Assembly: GCF_016650815.1 (NCBI RefSeq)
Contig: NZ_JAEKEZ010000023.1
Span: 186,001 to 250,000 of the forward strand
DNA length: 64,000 nucleotides
From: Pseudomonas sp. TH31
GTDB taxonomy: Bacteria; Pseudomonadota; Gammaproteobacteria; Pseudomonadales; Pseudomonadaceae
Direction: 5' to 3'
The notes below the pieces were generated by a model. That model searched no databases and was not told the DNA's origin. It saw nothing but the letters and a program-made list of their open reading frames with translations. The translations under genes and the position numbers were made by a program. Shown here one piece after another: positions 33,620-42,185 of this stretch. How positions within the stretch are numbered: the first letter of the stretch is position 1; every line of letters begins with the position of its first letter.

Positions 33620-34458
33620 CGGGCGTTGATCTGCTGTTGCAGATTCTGGATCTGCGATTGAAGGGTATTGAGGTTGCGGGTGGTCTGGCCGCGGAACGCG
33701 TCGAACTCGGCGGTATTAGCCGCGCCTTGTGGGGCGGCCGGGCGGTTGTCCTGCTGGGCTTTGAGGATGACGATTTCCTGTTCCAGTCGATCGATCGCGG
33801 TGCTCGGGTTGCCCTGTTTCTTCAGCGCAGCGATGTCGGCGTTAAGGCTTTTGAGCCCGGCGTCGACTTTGCTGGTGTCGGCAGGCGCGCTCTTCAGGGC
33901 GACCAATTCACCGCCCAAGGCTTTGACCTGAGCCTGCAACTGCGTGTTGGCCGCCTGTTGCTCGGCGGTTTGCGCAGTCATCTGCGCCAGGCGCTTGTCC
34001 AGTTCGCTGGTCTGACCGACCACACCTTGCTGTTGCTGACTCTGATCCTGGAGTTTGCTTTCCAACTGTTTGATCTGCAGCTTCAGCGCTTCGCTGTCGC
34101 TGTTGACGTTGGTCTGACTGGCCACGACCTTGCCGGAAATGTCCTGCAAGCGCCCCGCCGCTTCCTCACTGATCCGCGCGAAACTTTCCTGGGTCGCCAC
34201 CAGTTGCTGCTCCATCAGCGAAATCTGCTGAAAACTCCACCAGGCCAGGCCCGCGAAGGCAAAGAACAAGGCGCCGACCAATGCCCACAACGGGCCTGTG
34301 CCTGGGCCTTTGACTTTAACCGCCGCAGCGCTGCGTGCAGGCGCGGCAGTGCGTTCACGAACGACCGGGATGGTCGGGAATTCATCGTGGTCATGAACGT
34401 CGGCGCGCAGGCTTGGTACGTCGTCGAAGTCATCGTTGGCATCGTTACGCATGGACAT
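33616..34458 (-). CDS. single-pass membrane protein with long coiled coil
   Basis: A 280-residue protein of unknown function. An acidic cytoplasmic N-terminus (residues 1-50) is followed by one transmembrane helix (about 56-78, PLWALVGALFFAFAGLAWW). A long Q/A/L-rich coiled coil fills most of the remainder (about 80-280). The overall plan resembles scaffold or spacer proteins at the envelope. ATG 34458 follows AAGG. The TAG stop lies in the end of a REP element, so the C-terminus may have been set by that insertion. Confidence 0.8.
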   Translation of the reverse strand: MSMRNDANDDFDDVPSLRADVHDHDEFPTIPVVRERTAAPARSAAAVKVKGPGTGPLWALVGALFFAFAGLAWWSFQQISLMEQQLVATQESFARISEEAAGRLQDISGKVVASQTNVNSDSEALKLQIKQLESKLQDQSQQQQGVVGQTSELDKRLAQMTAQTAEQQAANTQLQAQVKALGGELVALKSAPADTSKVDAGLKSLNADIAALKKQGNPSTAIDRLEQEIVILKAQQDNRPAAPQGAANTAEFDAFRGQTTRNLNTLQSQIQNLQQQINAR

Positions 34459-34577
34459 TGAGTCAACCTTTATGAAACGCGGTGATGGCTTGATGCGGCG
34501 AAGTATAACCCCCACTGCCGCAGCGATTGACCCTCAACCCCGAACTCGGTTCAGTATCGGGACAGGTACTACCCGCC

Positions 34578-35570
34578 TTAGCGAATATCCTGGGCCTTCC
34601 ACCAGCCGCAGAATTCATCGAGGGCCGCCCAGAGACTGACCTTCGGATCGTAGTCCAGATAATGCCGGGCGCGGCTGATGTCCAAGGTGAAATTTTTGTT
34701 CATGACCTGCATGCCCAGACGCGACAGCGTCGGCTCGGGGCGCCCAGGCCAGAGCTTGCACACCCCCTCATTGAGCGCCGCTACGCTGTAGGCCAAGCCG
34801 TAGGAGCGGTAGCGAGTCACCTGTGGGACGTCCATTTTTCGCATCACGTAATTCACCACATCCCACAACGGCACCGGCGTACCGTTGCTGATGTTGTAGG
34901 CCTTGCCCAACGCTGAACCACTGGCCAGCAAACTGCTGAGCAACGCTTCATTGAGGTTTTGCATGCTGGTGAAATCGACCTTGTTCAAGCCGTTGCCGAC
35001 AATTGCCAAACGCCCCTTGCGCTGCATTTTCAACAGGCGCGGGAAGATGCTCATGTCACCCGCCCCCGTGACGAAACGCGGGCGCAGGGCGATGGTTTCG
35101 AGACCGAACTCCTGGGCGCCGAAGACCTTTTGCTCGGCGAGGAACTTGGTCGCGGCATAGTGATGCTTGAAGCGTTTAGGCACCTGCTCTTCGGTCAGGC
35201 CCAGATGATCGCGGCCATCGAAGTAGATCGACGGCGACGACAAATGCACCAGCCGCCGGACCCGTTGCTTCAGGCAAGCCTCGACCACGTTTTCAGTGAC
35301 CTGGACATTGCCCTGGTGAAAGTCCTGATAACGGCCCCACAAACCGACGGCGCCAGCGCAATGAACCACGGCTTCAACGTCCGAGCACAGGTCGCGTACC
35401 AGCTCCGGGTCGCTCAAGTCTCCCTGGATGAATTCGGCGCCACGGCGCACCAGGTGCTCGACGCCCTCGGCCCGGCGACCGTTGACCCGTACGTCCAGGC
35501 CCTGCTCCAGGGCGAAACGCGCAAAGCGTCCGCCAATGAAGCCGCTTGCGCCGGTGACCAGAATTTTCAT
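34578..35570 (-). CDS. NAD-dependent epimerase/dehydratase (extended SDR, 3-beta-HSD-like)
   Basis: A 330-residue extended short-chain dehydrogenase. It has the N-terminal GASGFIGG cofactor motif, LVHLSSPSIYFDG with the active-site Ser region, and the catalytic YAATK. RPRFVTGAG, VDFTSMQNLNEAL and the C-terminal substrate region are of the sterol-dehydrogenase-like type. Substrate unknown; sugar or lipid modification is possible. It is 54 bases downstream of argP on the same strand and may be co-transcribed. Confidence 0.88.
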   Translation of the reverse strand: MKILVTGASGFIGGRFARFALEQGLDVRVNGRRAEGVEHLVRRGAEFIQGDLSDPELVRDLCSDVEAVVHCAGAVGLWGRYQDFHQGNVQVTENVVEACLKQRVRRLVHLSSPSIYFDGRDHLGLTEEQVPKRFKHHYAATKFLAEQKVFGAQEFGLETIALRPRFVTGAGDMSIFPRLLKMQRKGRLAIVGNGLNKVDFTSMQNLNEALLSSLLASGSALGKAYNISNGTPVPLWDVVNYVMRKMDVPQVTRYRSYGLAYSVAALNEGVCKLWPGRPEPTLSRLGMQVMNKNFTLDISRARHYLDYDPKVSLWAALDEFCGWWKAQDIR

Positions 35571-35624
35571 GTAGAGCTCCGATGTCTTTCGTTTTGCGTA
35601 ATGCGTGAGTCTTGACGCTGCCCG

Positions 35625-36518
35625 TCAGTCCAACGGCACCAGCCATTGCTTCGACGAACGTACCAATTGGTCAGTGAGCAAACCCAGCAACTGACCGCCA
35701 TTGCGCCAATGATGCCAGTACAGCGGCACATCAATCGGCATATCTGGCAAAAGCTCGACCAAAACACCGCGTTCCAGTTGCTCGCACACCTGTAATTCCG
35801 GTACCAGGCCCCAGCCGAGCCCGGCTTCCGTGAGGCGGATAAAGCCTTCGGACGATGGGCATAAATGGTGCTCGAAACCGCCGTCCACACCCAGGGACGC
35901 GAGGTAACGATGCTGTAGGAAATCGTCCGGGCCAAACACCAGCGCCGGCGTGCGCGGCAACAATTCGGCACGCACACCGTCGGGAAAATGCCGGGCCACA
36001 AACGCCGGGCTGGCCAACGCCCGATAACGCATGGCGCCCAACAGCACGCTCCGCGCCCCGGCCACCGGGCGCTCGCTGGCACAGACACACGCCGCCACTT
36101 CGCCGGCGCGCATACGCTTGAGGCCTACGGTCTGGTCTTCCACTACCAAGTCCAGCAACAAATGCTGTTCGGCGCAAAAATCCCCCACCGCTTCGGCCCA
36201 CCAGGTGGCGAGGCTGTCAGCATTGAGGGCAATGCGCAGGCGTTCCGGCAAACCTTCTTCGTCCAGCGCCGGCACCAGGGTCTGCAAATCCCGCTCAAGC
36301 AAGCGCACCTGCTGCACATGGTTGAGCAAGCGCCGACCGATTTCGGTGGGCGCTGGCGGTGTGACCCGTACCAGTACCGGTTGGCCGACCCGCGCCTCCA
36401 GCAACTTGATGCGCTGGGAGATCGCCGATTGCGACAAACCCAGCACCTGCGCGGCCCGTTCAAATCCGGCCTGCTCGACCACAGCGGCCAAGGCGGAAAG
36501 CAATTTATAGTCGAACAT
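35625..36518 (-). CDS. argP: LysR regulator ArgP (IciA)
   Basis: A 297-residue LysR protein. The N-terminus MFDYKLLSALAAVVEQAGFE and AQVLGLSQSAISQRIKLLEA are typical of ArgP, which senses arginine and lysine and controls the exporter ArgO. The effector domain contains LRIALNADSLATWW, highly characteristic. It diverges from the ACT-argO pair across 96 bases, the likely ArgP operator, with an AT-rich promoter (TTTGTTTTTCTTATACAG). Confidence 0.93.
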   Translation of the reverse strand: MFDYKLLSALAAVVEQAGFERAAQVLGLSQSAISQRIKLLEARVGQPVLVRVTPPAPTEIGRRLLNHVQQVRLLERDLQTLVPALDEEGLPERLRIALNADSLATWWAEAVGDFCAEQHLLLDLVVEDQTVGLKRMRAGEVAACVCASERPVAGARSVLLGAMRYRALASPAFVARHFPDGVRAELLPRTPALVFGPDDFLQHRYLASLGVDGGFEHHLCPSSEGFIRLTEAGLGWGLVPELQVCEQLERGVLVELLPDMPIDVPLYWHHWRNGGQLLGLLTDQLVRSSKQWLVPLD

Positions 36519-36614
36519 CAGTTTTCCTAATGAGCGATCAGCACTATTTGTTTTTCTTATACAGCGTAGCGCCGGAGAATGGCCAGCAAGAACTTTTGAA
36601 CAAGGAATACCGAC

Positions 36615-37016
36615 ATGGCTGGCGAAACATCATTGGCAACCCTGCTGCGCAGCATGAGCCCGCAACTTAACGGCGGCGACTACGTGTTTTGCACCCTGCG
36701 CGACGGCACGCTGCCGGCAGGCCTGGAAATCGTCGGCAGCTTTCGCGAGCAGGAAGGCCTGACAGTGATTCTGGAACGCTCCCACGCCGAAAAGGCCGGC
36801 TTGAGCTTCGACTACGTCGCTGCGTGGATCACCTTGAATGTGCACTCGGCCCTGGAAGCCGTCGGCCTGACCGCCGCATTCGCCACGGCGCTGGGCCAGG
36901 CCGGGATCAGCTGCAACGTAATTGCCGGCTACTACCACGACCATTTGTTCGTCGGCCAGGCTGACGCCGATCGTGCCATGCAGGTGCTGCGGGATCTGGC
37001 AGCCAACGCGGAGTAG
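36615..37016 (+). CDS. ACT-domain small protein
   Basis: A 133-residue soluble protein with a double ACT-like fold: the first unit has YVFCTLRDGTLPAGLEIVGS, the second SALEAVGLTAAFATALGQAG with ISCNVIAGYYHDHLFV. ACT domains bind amino acids, so it may sense or buffer lysine or arginine. It is followed by argO after six bases and lies divergent from argP, so it belongs to the same export unit. AAGGAA is the ribosome site. Confidence 0.88.
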   Translation: MAGETSLATLLRSMSPQLNGGDYVFCTLRDGTLPAGLEIVGSFREQEGLTVILERSHAEKAGLSFDYVAAWITLNVHSALEAVGLTAAFATALGQAGISCNVIAGYYHDHLFVGQADADRAMQVLRDLAANAE

Positions 37017-37022
37017 AACGTT

Positions 37023-37625
37023 ATGTGGCAAAGCTATGTAAACGGCCTGTTGGTCGCGGCGGGGCTGATCATGGCGATTGGTACCCAGAATGCGTTTGTG
37101 CTGGCTCAAAGTCTTCGGCGCGAGCATCACCTGCCGGTAGCGGCTCTGTGCGTCGTTTGCGATGCGCTGTTGGTGGCCGCTGGCGTGTTTGGCCTGGCAA
37201 CCGTACTGGCGCATAACCCGACACTGCTGGCGGTGGCCCGTTGGGGCGGCGCGGTATTTTTGATTTGGTATGGCAGCCAGGCGTTGCGCCGGGCCTGTTC
37301 GAAACAAAGCCTGCAACAGGGCGAAAACCAGACCGTGCGCTCGCTGCGGGCGGTGATGCTCAGCGCGTTGGCGGTGACCTTGCTCAACCCGCATGTTTAT
37401 CTGGATACCGTGTTGCTGATCGGCTCCCTCGGCGCCCAACAGACCGAGCCGGGCGCCTACGTCGTCGGCGCGGCGAGTGCCTCGTTGCTGTGGTTTTTCA
37501 CCTTGGCGCTGGGCGCGGCATGGTTGGCACCGTGGTTGGCGCGGCCGGGCACCTGGCGGATTCTCGACCTGTTGGTGGCCGTCATGATGTTTACCGTCGC
37601 GATTCAACTAATCACTTCAGCCTGA
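37023..37625 (+). CDS. argO: LysE/ArgO family amino acid exporter
   Basis: A 200-residue inner-membrane protein with about six helices that should export arginine and/or lysine. GLIMAIGTQNAFVLAQSLRR is the family signature, and TLLNPHVYLDTVLLIGSLG holds the conserved NPHxYLD motif of helix 3-4. It follows the ACT gene by six bases and is probably induced by ArgP. Confidence 0.93.
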   Translation: MWQSYVNGLLVAAGLIMAIGTQNAFVLAQSLRREHHLPVAALCVVCDALLVAAGVFGLATVLAHNPTLLAVARWGGAVFLIWYGSQALRRACSKQSLQQGENQTVRSLRAVMLSALAVTLLNPHVYLDTVLLIGSLGAQQTEPGAYVVGAASASLLWFFTLALGAAWLAPWLARPGTWRILDLLVAVMMFTVAIQLITSA

Positions 37626-37801
37626 ATGTTTCAAAAGGCTTTGGAACCTCTATCCCACACAGTTGTTGCGTGGTTATGCCGCACCCCCGGTGCTATGATC
37701 CGGTTCGATGCGCCGCAAAGAGTACAAACTCCCCGGCGCTTGTCTGGCCGCCCGTGATCGGCCTTGCGCTCACCGCAACTGACCTGATTAGGAGAATCAT
37801 C

Positions 37802-38398
37802 ATGGCTTTCGAATTGCCGCCGCTGCCTTACGCACACGATGCCCTGCAGCCGCACATTTCCAAGGAAACTCTGGAATACCACCACGACAAGCACCACAAC
37901 ACCTACGTCGTGAACCTGAACAACCTGGTGCCAGGCACCGAGTTCGAAGGCAAGACCCTGGAAGAAATCGTTAAATCTTCTTCGGGCGGTATCTTCAACA
38001 ACGCCGCTCAGGTCTGGAACCACACCTTCTACTGGAACTGCCTGGCGCCAAACGCCGGCGGTCAACCTACCGGCGCGCTGGCTGATGCCATCAACGCAGC
38101 CTTCGGTTCGTTCGACAAGTTCAAAGAAGAATTCAGCAAAACCTCCATCGGCACCTTCGGTTCCGGCTGGGGCTGGCTGGTGAAAAAGGCTGACGGTTCC
38201 CTGGCCCTGGCCAGCACCATCGGCGCCGGCAACCCGCTGACCAGCGGCGACACCCCGCTGCTGACCTGCGACGTCTGGGAACACGCCTACTACATCGACT
38301 ACCGCAACGTTCGTCCGAAGTATGTCGAAGCGTTCTGGAACCTGGTCAACTGGAAATTCGTGGCTGAGCAGTTCGAAGGCAAAACCTTCACCGCTTAA
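37802..38398 (+). CDS. sodB: iron superoxide dismutase
   Basis: Converts superoxide to O2 and H2O2 in the cytoplasm. The 198-residue protein carries all four metal ligands, in LEYHHDKHHNTYV, VWNHTFYW, and DVWEHAYYIDY. GGIFNNAAQVWNH and GSGWGWLV fit the iron type. ATG 37802 follows TAGGAG. It has its own terminator. Position next to argO and bifA matches PA4366, from memory. Confidence 0.97.
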   Translation: MAFELPPLPYAHDALQPHISKETLEYHHDKHHNTYVVNLNNLVPGTEFEGKTLEEIVKSSSGGIFNNAAQVWNHTFYWNCLAPNAGGQPTGALADAINAAFGSFDKFKEEFSKTSIGTFGSGWGWLVKKADGSLALASTIGAGNPLTSGDTPLLTCDVWEHAYYIDYRNVRPKYVEAFWNLVNWKFVAEQFEGKTFTA

Positions 38399-38412
38399 GA
38401 TCGATGCCCAAG

Positions 38413-38440
38413 AAAAAACCCGGCTTAGGTCGGGTTTTTT
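38413..38440 (+). terminator. terminator of sodB
   Basis: AAAAAACCCG - GCTTAGGT - CGGGTTTTTT, a 10-bp stem flanked by A and T runs, 15 bases after the stop. Confidence 0.92.
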
Positions 38441-38469
38441 TATGGGCGATGGAAAAGAATTGTCTGTCA

Positions 38470-38590
38470 GACCACCTTCGCGAGTAAGGACACCGCTGTA
38501 CCGGTGGAAGCGCGCCTGCTCGCGATAGCGGCTTGTCAGTCGCAGAGATGTTGAATGTGCCGTCGCCATCGCGAGCAGGCTCGCTCCCAC
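38470..38590. repeat. REP elements (TCGCGAGCAGGC type)
   Basis: Two arms, ACCTTCGCGAGTAAGG...GCGCCTGCTCGCGATAGCGG and CGCCATCGCGAGCAGGCTCG, in opposite orientation with a diverged centre. The same element type provides part of the 122-bp array unit at 27.6 kb. Confidence 0.75.
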
Positions 38591-38651
38591 AAGGGAATGT
38601 ATTTCAAGCCTGCTCGCGAAGAACGATGACGCAGTAGAACAGACTGAATGC

Positions 38652-38918
38652 CTATTCCTGCGGGTCGACGATATCCAACGCCCGGTTCACGGCCAGTTCC
38701 GCCAGCATGACGATCTGCGCGATGGCCAGCGCCGTGCTGCGCTGGGGGCCTGTCAGGTAGGTGGCGAAATCACTGGCCAGGACACTCGCCGAGGCTAATG
38801 ACTCACAGGCGTGGGCCAGGAGGGTTTCGGTGTTCATGTCCGGGGTGATCATGAACATGTGGCTGGGGTTATAGGGTTTGGTGGTGTTGAGGGGTGGGTC
38901 TGGGATTAACTTATCCAT
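38652..38918 (-). CDS. DUF6124/DUF3077-type small protein
   Basis: An 88-residue soluble protein (MDKLIPDPPLNTTKPYNPSH...) with a Pro-rich start and a helical remainder (ETLLAHACESLASASVLASD; MLAELAVNRALDIVDPQE). Many such small proteins occur in P. fluorescens genomes and are often multicopy; function unknown. ATG 38918 has AGGAG. A longer in-frame start at 39089 is unlikely. Its 5' region is unusually structured. Confidence 0.78.
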   Translation of the reverse strand: MDKLIPDPPLNTTKPYNPSHMFMITPDMNTETLLAHACESLASASVLASDFATYLTGPQRSTALAIAQIVMLAELAVNRALDIVDPQE

Positions 38919-38983
38919 GAAAACTCCTATTAGTAATGGGAGCCATGCCTCTCGCCGGATCTCAAGCGACGAAAAGGTGGCAG

Positions 38984-39161
38984 CTATGTGCAGAGTGAGA
39001 TCACCGGTAATAGGCACCCGGCCGGACCGAAGTCCGCCCGCACACAGCCGCCATAACGCATATTCAGGCAGCAGATAAGCTGGCGCCATTATGGTGGTAT
39101 TGGCGCTAGATGCATACTAATAGCCGGGTATCTCACTCCCGGTCGCTGAATTTGCAGCGAC
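38984..39161. other. structured leader with hairpins and a 25-codon frame
   Basis: Minus strand: ATG 39061 opens a 25-codon frame (MRYGGCVRADFGPAGCLLPV...) ending at 38984, upstream of the DUF6124 gene; it lacks a clear ribosome site. Nearby are GCGCC/GGCGC (39073-39096), CCGGG/CCCGG (39124-39142) and a perfect GTCGCTG-AATTTG-CAGCGAC hairpin (39142-39161). The set resembles an RNA-based control region or a small RNA. Not identified. Confidence 0.35.
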
Positions 39162-39250
39162 AGCCAAAGGATATTGACCCCACGTCCGACGGGCAACCTG
39201 AAAACCTCGTAGGAAAGTTCTTAAACTTCCATCAACAATCAAACGGCGGC

Positions 39251-39330
39251 GTAGGAGCTGCCGAAGGCTGCGATCTTTTGATCTTTCTTTGGCGCGGTCC
39301 CTAAAGATCGCAGCCTTCGGCAGCTCCTAC
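39251..39330. repeat. REP pair (CTGCCGAAGGCTGCGATC type)
   Basis: GTAGGAGCTGCCGAAGGCTG and its complement surround GATCTTTTGATC and a short centre TTTCTTTGGCGCGGTCCC. Confidence 0.9.
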
Positions 39331-39344
39331 AGGGGAATGGCGTA

Positions 39345-39640
39345 CAGCCGGGGGCAGGTGCGACGAAGCCGCACGCGTCAAGAGGAGGTCGCAGCGAAGC
39401 CGGCCGGAGGCGATGCCCCAGACTAAGGAACGCCGCGCTTGGGCGAGGGGCCGGACGCCGGGGCGAGACCTTTTGGTTCCTTTGGGCTGGGCCGGCACTC
39501 CGGCGTTTGCCAAAAGGGACTCGCTGTAAGAGCGAAACCATAAGCCGCCGTTACCGTAGAAACGGATATGTACACCATCACCAAGAGCCTGGTCGGCCCG
39601 AAGGCCGCCAAGGAAACCCACCAGCCCAATCGCAATTTCA
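39345..39640. other. non-genic block, G/C-rich and structured
   Basis: About 300 bases contain no gene I can support. Stretches such as CCCAGACTAAGGAACGCCGC, GAGACCTTTTGGTTCCTTTG and GCCAAAAGGGACTCGCTGTA look familiar from intergenic DNA of many P. fluorescens genomes (memory, not checked), as if interspersed. A 26-codon frame (39567, MYTITKSLVGPKAAKETHQP...) is present. It could be an interspersed element or a non-coding RNA. From 39641 to 39903 I see only the bifA promoter region. Confidence 0.4.
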
Positions 39641-39903
39641 TACGATGAAACAAGCCAAGAGCCCCTTGGCCCCAAGCCACAGCGGACTAATATCAACCCA
39701 AAGGAAAAATACGCCCGATTCCCCTCAAGTTGCAGGCCAAAACTACCGACACAGTACAAATAGGACAACTACCCAAAACAACAACATAGTGGCCAAGCGA
39801 CAGGCAAAATCCCCTGAGCTGAATTGTCCCTTTGACTGCCACCCCGGGATTGCCAATACTCATGGCAACTTGATGCTACCCGCACGGAACAAGGAATAGC
39901 CCT

Positions 39904-41955
39904 TTGAAGCTGGAACTCAAGAACAGCTTGTCGGTGAAGTTGCTCCGGGTCGTGCTCCTGTCGGCATTGATCGTCGGCGTGGTCTTGAGCTGCGCGCAGA
40001 TTGTTTTCGATGCCTATAAAACACGCCAGGCCGTGGCCGGCGACGCCCAGCGCATCCTCGACATGTTCCGCGACCCATCGACCCAGGCCGTCTACAGCCT
40101 GGACCGGGAGATGGGCATGCAGGTGATCGAAGGCCTGTTCCAGGATGACGCCGTGCGCCAGGCCTCCATCGGCCATCCCAACGAAGCCATGCTCGCGCAA
40201 AAATCCCGCGAACTGCAGCATTCCAACAGCCGCTGGCTGACCGACCTGATCCTCGGCCAGGAACGCACCTTCACCACCCAACTGGTGGGTCGTGGCCCCT
40301 ACAGCGAATATTACGGCGACCTGAGCATCACCCTTGACACCGCCACCTACGGCCAGGGGTTCATCGTCAGCTCGGTGATCATCTTCATTTCCGGGGTACT
40401 GCGCGCGCTCGCCATGGGTCTGGTGCTGTACCTGGTTTACCACTGGCTGCTGACCAAGCCGCTGTCGCGAATCATCGAGCACCTCACCGAGATCAACCCC
40501 GACCGCCCCAGCGCGCACAAGATCCCGCAGCTCAAGGGTCACGAGAAAAACGAGCTGGGCATCTGGATCAACACCGCCAACCAATTGCTCGAGTCCATCG
40601 AACGCAACACCCATCTGCGCCACGAAGCGGAAAACAGCCTGCTGCGCATGGCCCAGTACGACTTCCTCACCGGCCTGCCCAACCGCCAGCAATTGCAGCA
40701 GCAACTGGACAAAATCCTCGTGGACGCCGGCAAATTGCAGCGTCGGGTTGCGGTGCTGGTGGTAGGCCTGGACGACTTCAAAGGCATCAACGAACAATTC
40801 AGCTACCAGACCGGCGACCAACTGCTGCTGGCCCTGGCCGATCGCCTGCGCGCCCACAGCGGTCGCCTCGGCTCCCTAGCCCGTCTGGGCGGTGACCAGT
40901 TTGCGCTGGTCCAGGCCGACATCGAACAACCGTACGAAGCGGCCGAACTGGCGCAAAGCATCCTCGATGATCTGGAAGCGGCGTTTGCCCTCGATCATCA
41001 GGAAATCCGCCTGCGCGCCACCATCGGCATCACCCTGTTCCCCGAGGACGGTGACAGCACCGAGAAGCTGCTGCAAAAAGCCGAGCAGACCATGACCCTG
41101 GCCAAGACTCGCTCGCGCAACCGCTATCAGTTCTATATCGCCAGCGTCGACAGCGAAATGCGCCGCCGCCGCGAACTGGAAAAAGACCTGCGCGACGCCC
41201 TCGCCCGTGATCAGTTCTACCTCGTCTACCAGCCGCAGATCAGCTATCGCGACCACCGCGTAGTCGGCGTCGAAGCGTTGATACGCTGGCAGCACCCTGA
41301 GCACGGGCTGGTACCGCCGGACCTGTTCATCCCGCTGGCCGAACAGAACGGCACCATTATCGCCATCGGCGAATGGGTGCTGGATCAGGCCTGCAAGCAA
41401 TTACGCGACTGGCACGACCAGGGGTTTGTCGACCTGCGCATGGCGGTGAACCTGTCCACCGTGCAACTGCACCACGCCGAGTTGCCACGGGTGGTCAATA
41501 ACCTGCTGCAGATGTACCGCCTGCCACCACGCAGCCTGGAACTGGAAGTCACCGAAACCGGCCTGATGGAAGACATCAGCACCGCCGCCCAGCATTTGCT
41601 GAGCCTGCGTCGCTCCGGCGCCTTGATCGCCATCGACGACTTCGGCACCGGCTATTCATCACTGAGCTATCTGAAAAGCCTGCCCCTGGACAAGATCAAG
41701 ATCGACAAGAGCTTCGTCCAGGACCTGCTTGATGACGATGACGATGCAACCATCGTTCGGGCGATCATCCAACTGGGCAAGAGCCTGGGCATGCAGGTGA
41801 TCGCCGAAGGCGTGGAAACCGCCGAGCAAGAGGCCTACATCATTTCCGAAGGCTGCCACGAAGGTCAGGGTTACCACTACAGCAAACCGCTGCCGGCAAG
41901 GGAGTTGAGCGCTTACTTGAAACAGGCCCAGCGCAGTAACGCGGCCATTTTGTAA
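39904..41955 (+). CDS. bifA: c-di-GMP phosphodiesterase BifA
   Basis: Inner-membrane enzyme that hydrolyses cyclic di-GMP and so promotes swarming and biofilm dispersal. The 683 residues comprise helix 1 (about 12-32), a periplasmic loop, helix 2 (about 160-182), a HAMP-like linker, then GGDEF and EAL domains. The GGDEF site is degenerate (LARLGGDQF), so no cyclase activity is expected. The EAL domain is intact (VEALIRWQHPEHG; DDFGTGYSSLSYLKSLPLDK). It begins at TTG 39904 behind AAGGAA. The N-terminus (LSVKLLRVVLLSALIVGVVL) matches BifA closely; sodB is its neighbour, as in PAO1. Confidence 0.95.
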   Translation: MKLELKNSLSVKLLRVVLLSALIVGVVLSCAQIVFDAYKTRQAVAGDAQRILDMFRDPSTQAVYSLDREMGMQVIEGLFQDDAVRQASIGHPNEAMLAQKSRELQHSNSRWLTDLILGQERTFTTQLVGRGPYSEYYGDLSITLDTATYGQGFIVSSVIIFISGVLRALAMGLVLYLVYHWLLTKPLSRIIEHLTEINPDRPSAHKIPQLKGHEKNELGIWINTANQLLESIERNTHLRHEAENSLLRMAQYDFLTGLPNRQQLQQQLDKILVDAGKLQRRVAVLVVGLDDFKGINEQFSYQTGDQLLLALADRLRAHSGRLGSLARLGGDQFALVQADIEQPYEAAELAQSILDDLEAAFALDHQEIRLRATIGITLFPEDGDSTEKLLQKAEQTMTLAKTRSRNRYQFYIASVDSEMRRRRELEKDLRDALARDQFYLVYQPQISYRDHRVVGVEALIRWQHPEHGLVPPDLFIPLAEQNGTIIAIGEWVLDQACKQLRDWHDQGFVDLRMAVNLSTVQLHHAELPRVVNNLLQMYRLPPRSLELEVTETGLMEDISTAAQHLLSLRRSGALIAIDDFGTGYSSLSYLKSLPLDKIKIDKSFVQDLLDDDDDATIVRAIIQLGKSLGMQVIAEGVETAEQEAYIISEGCHEGQGYHYSKPLPARELSAYLKQAQRSNAAIL

Positions 41956-41957
41956 AA

Positions 41958-42050
41958 ATCAAAAGATCGCAGCCTTCGGCAGCTCCTACACGGACCGCGT
42001 TTCCCACCGGAGCTGCGTAGGAGCTGCCGAAGGCTGCGATCTTTTGATCT
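41958..42050. repeat. REP pair (CTGCCGAAGGCTGCGATC type)
   Basis: CAAAAGATCGCAGCCTTCGG...CTCCTAC followed by GTAGGAGCTGCCGAAGGCTG, separated by 26 bases; directly after the bifA stop. Confidence 0.9.
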
Positions 42051-42102
42051 ACAACACCACAACCCCCTGAATAAGAAATATTTCCAAGCGCAACCCTTTA
42101 CA

Positions 42103-42127
42103 CATAATGCGAAAGATTTGCATTATG
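42103..42127. promoter_or_regulatory. Fur-like box before icmP
   Basis: CATAATGC and GCATTATG are perfect 8-bp inverted repeats around GAAAGATTT; the 19-base core AATGCGAAAGATTTGCATT has the form of Pseudomonas Fur boxes. It lies about 60-80 bases before the gene. Confidence 0.65.
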
Positions 42128-42185
42128 TCGCAGTTTTGCGCGCCCACAGCGCCATTCCACCCTCTATCGAAGCAGGATGTTCGCC

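Noticed and set aside
39507..39899. A 130-codon plus-strand frame before bifA
   Set aside because: Low-complexity, Asn/Gln/Pro-rich composition, crosses a likely promoter region and has no ribosome site; not supported as a gene.
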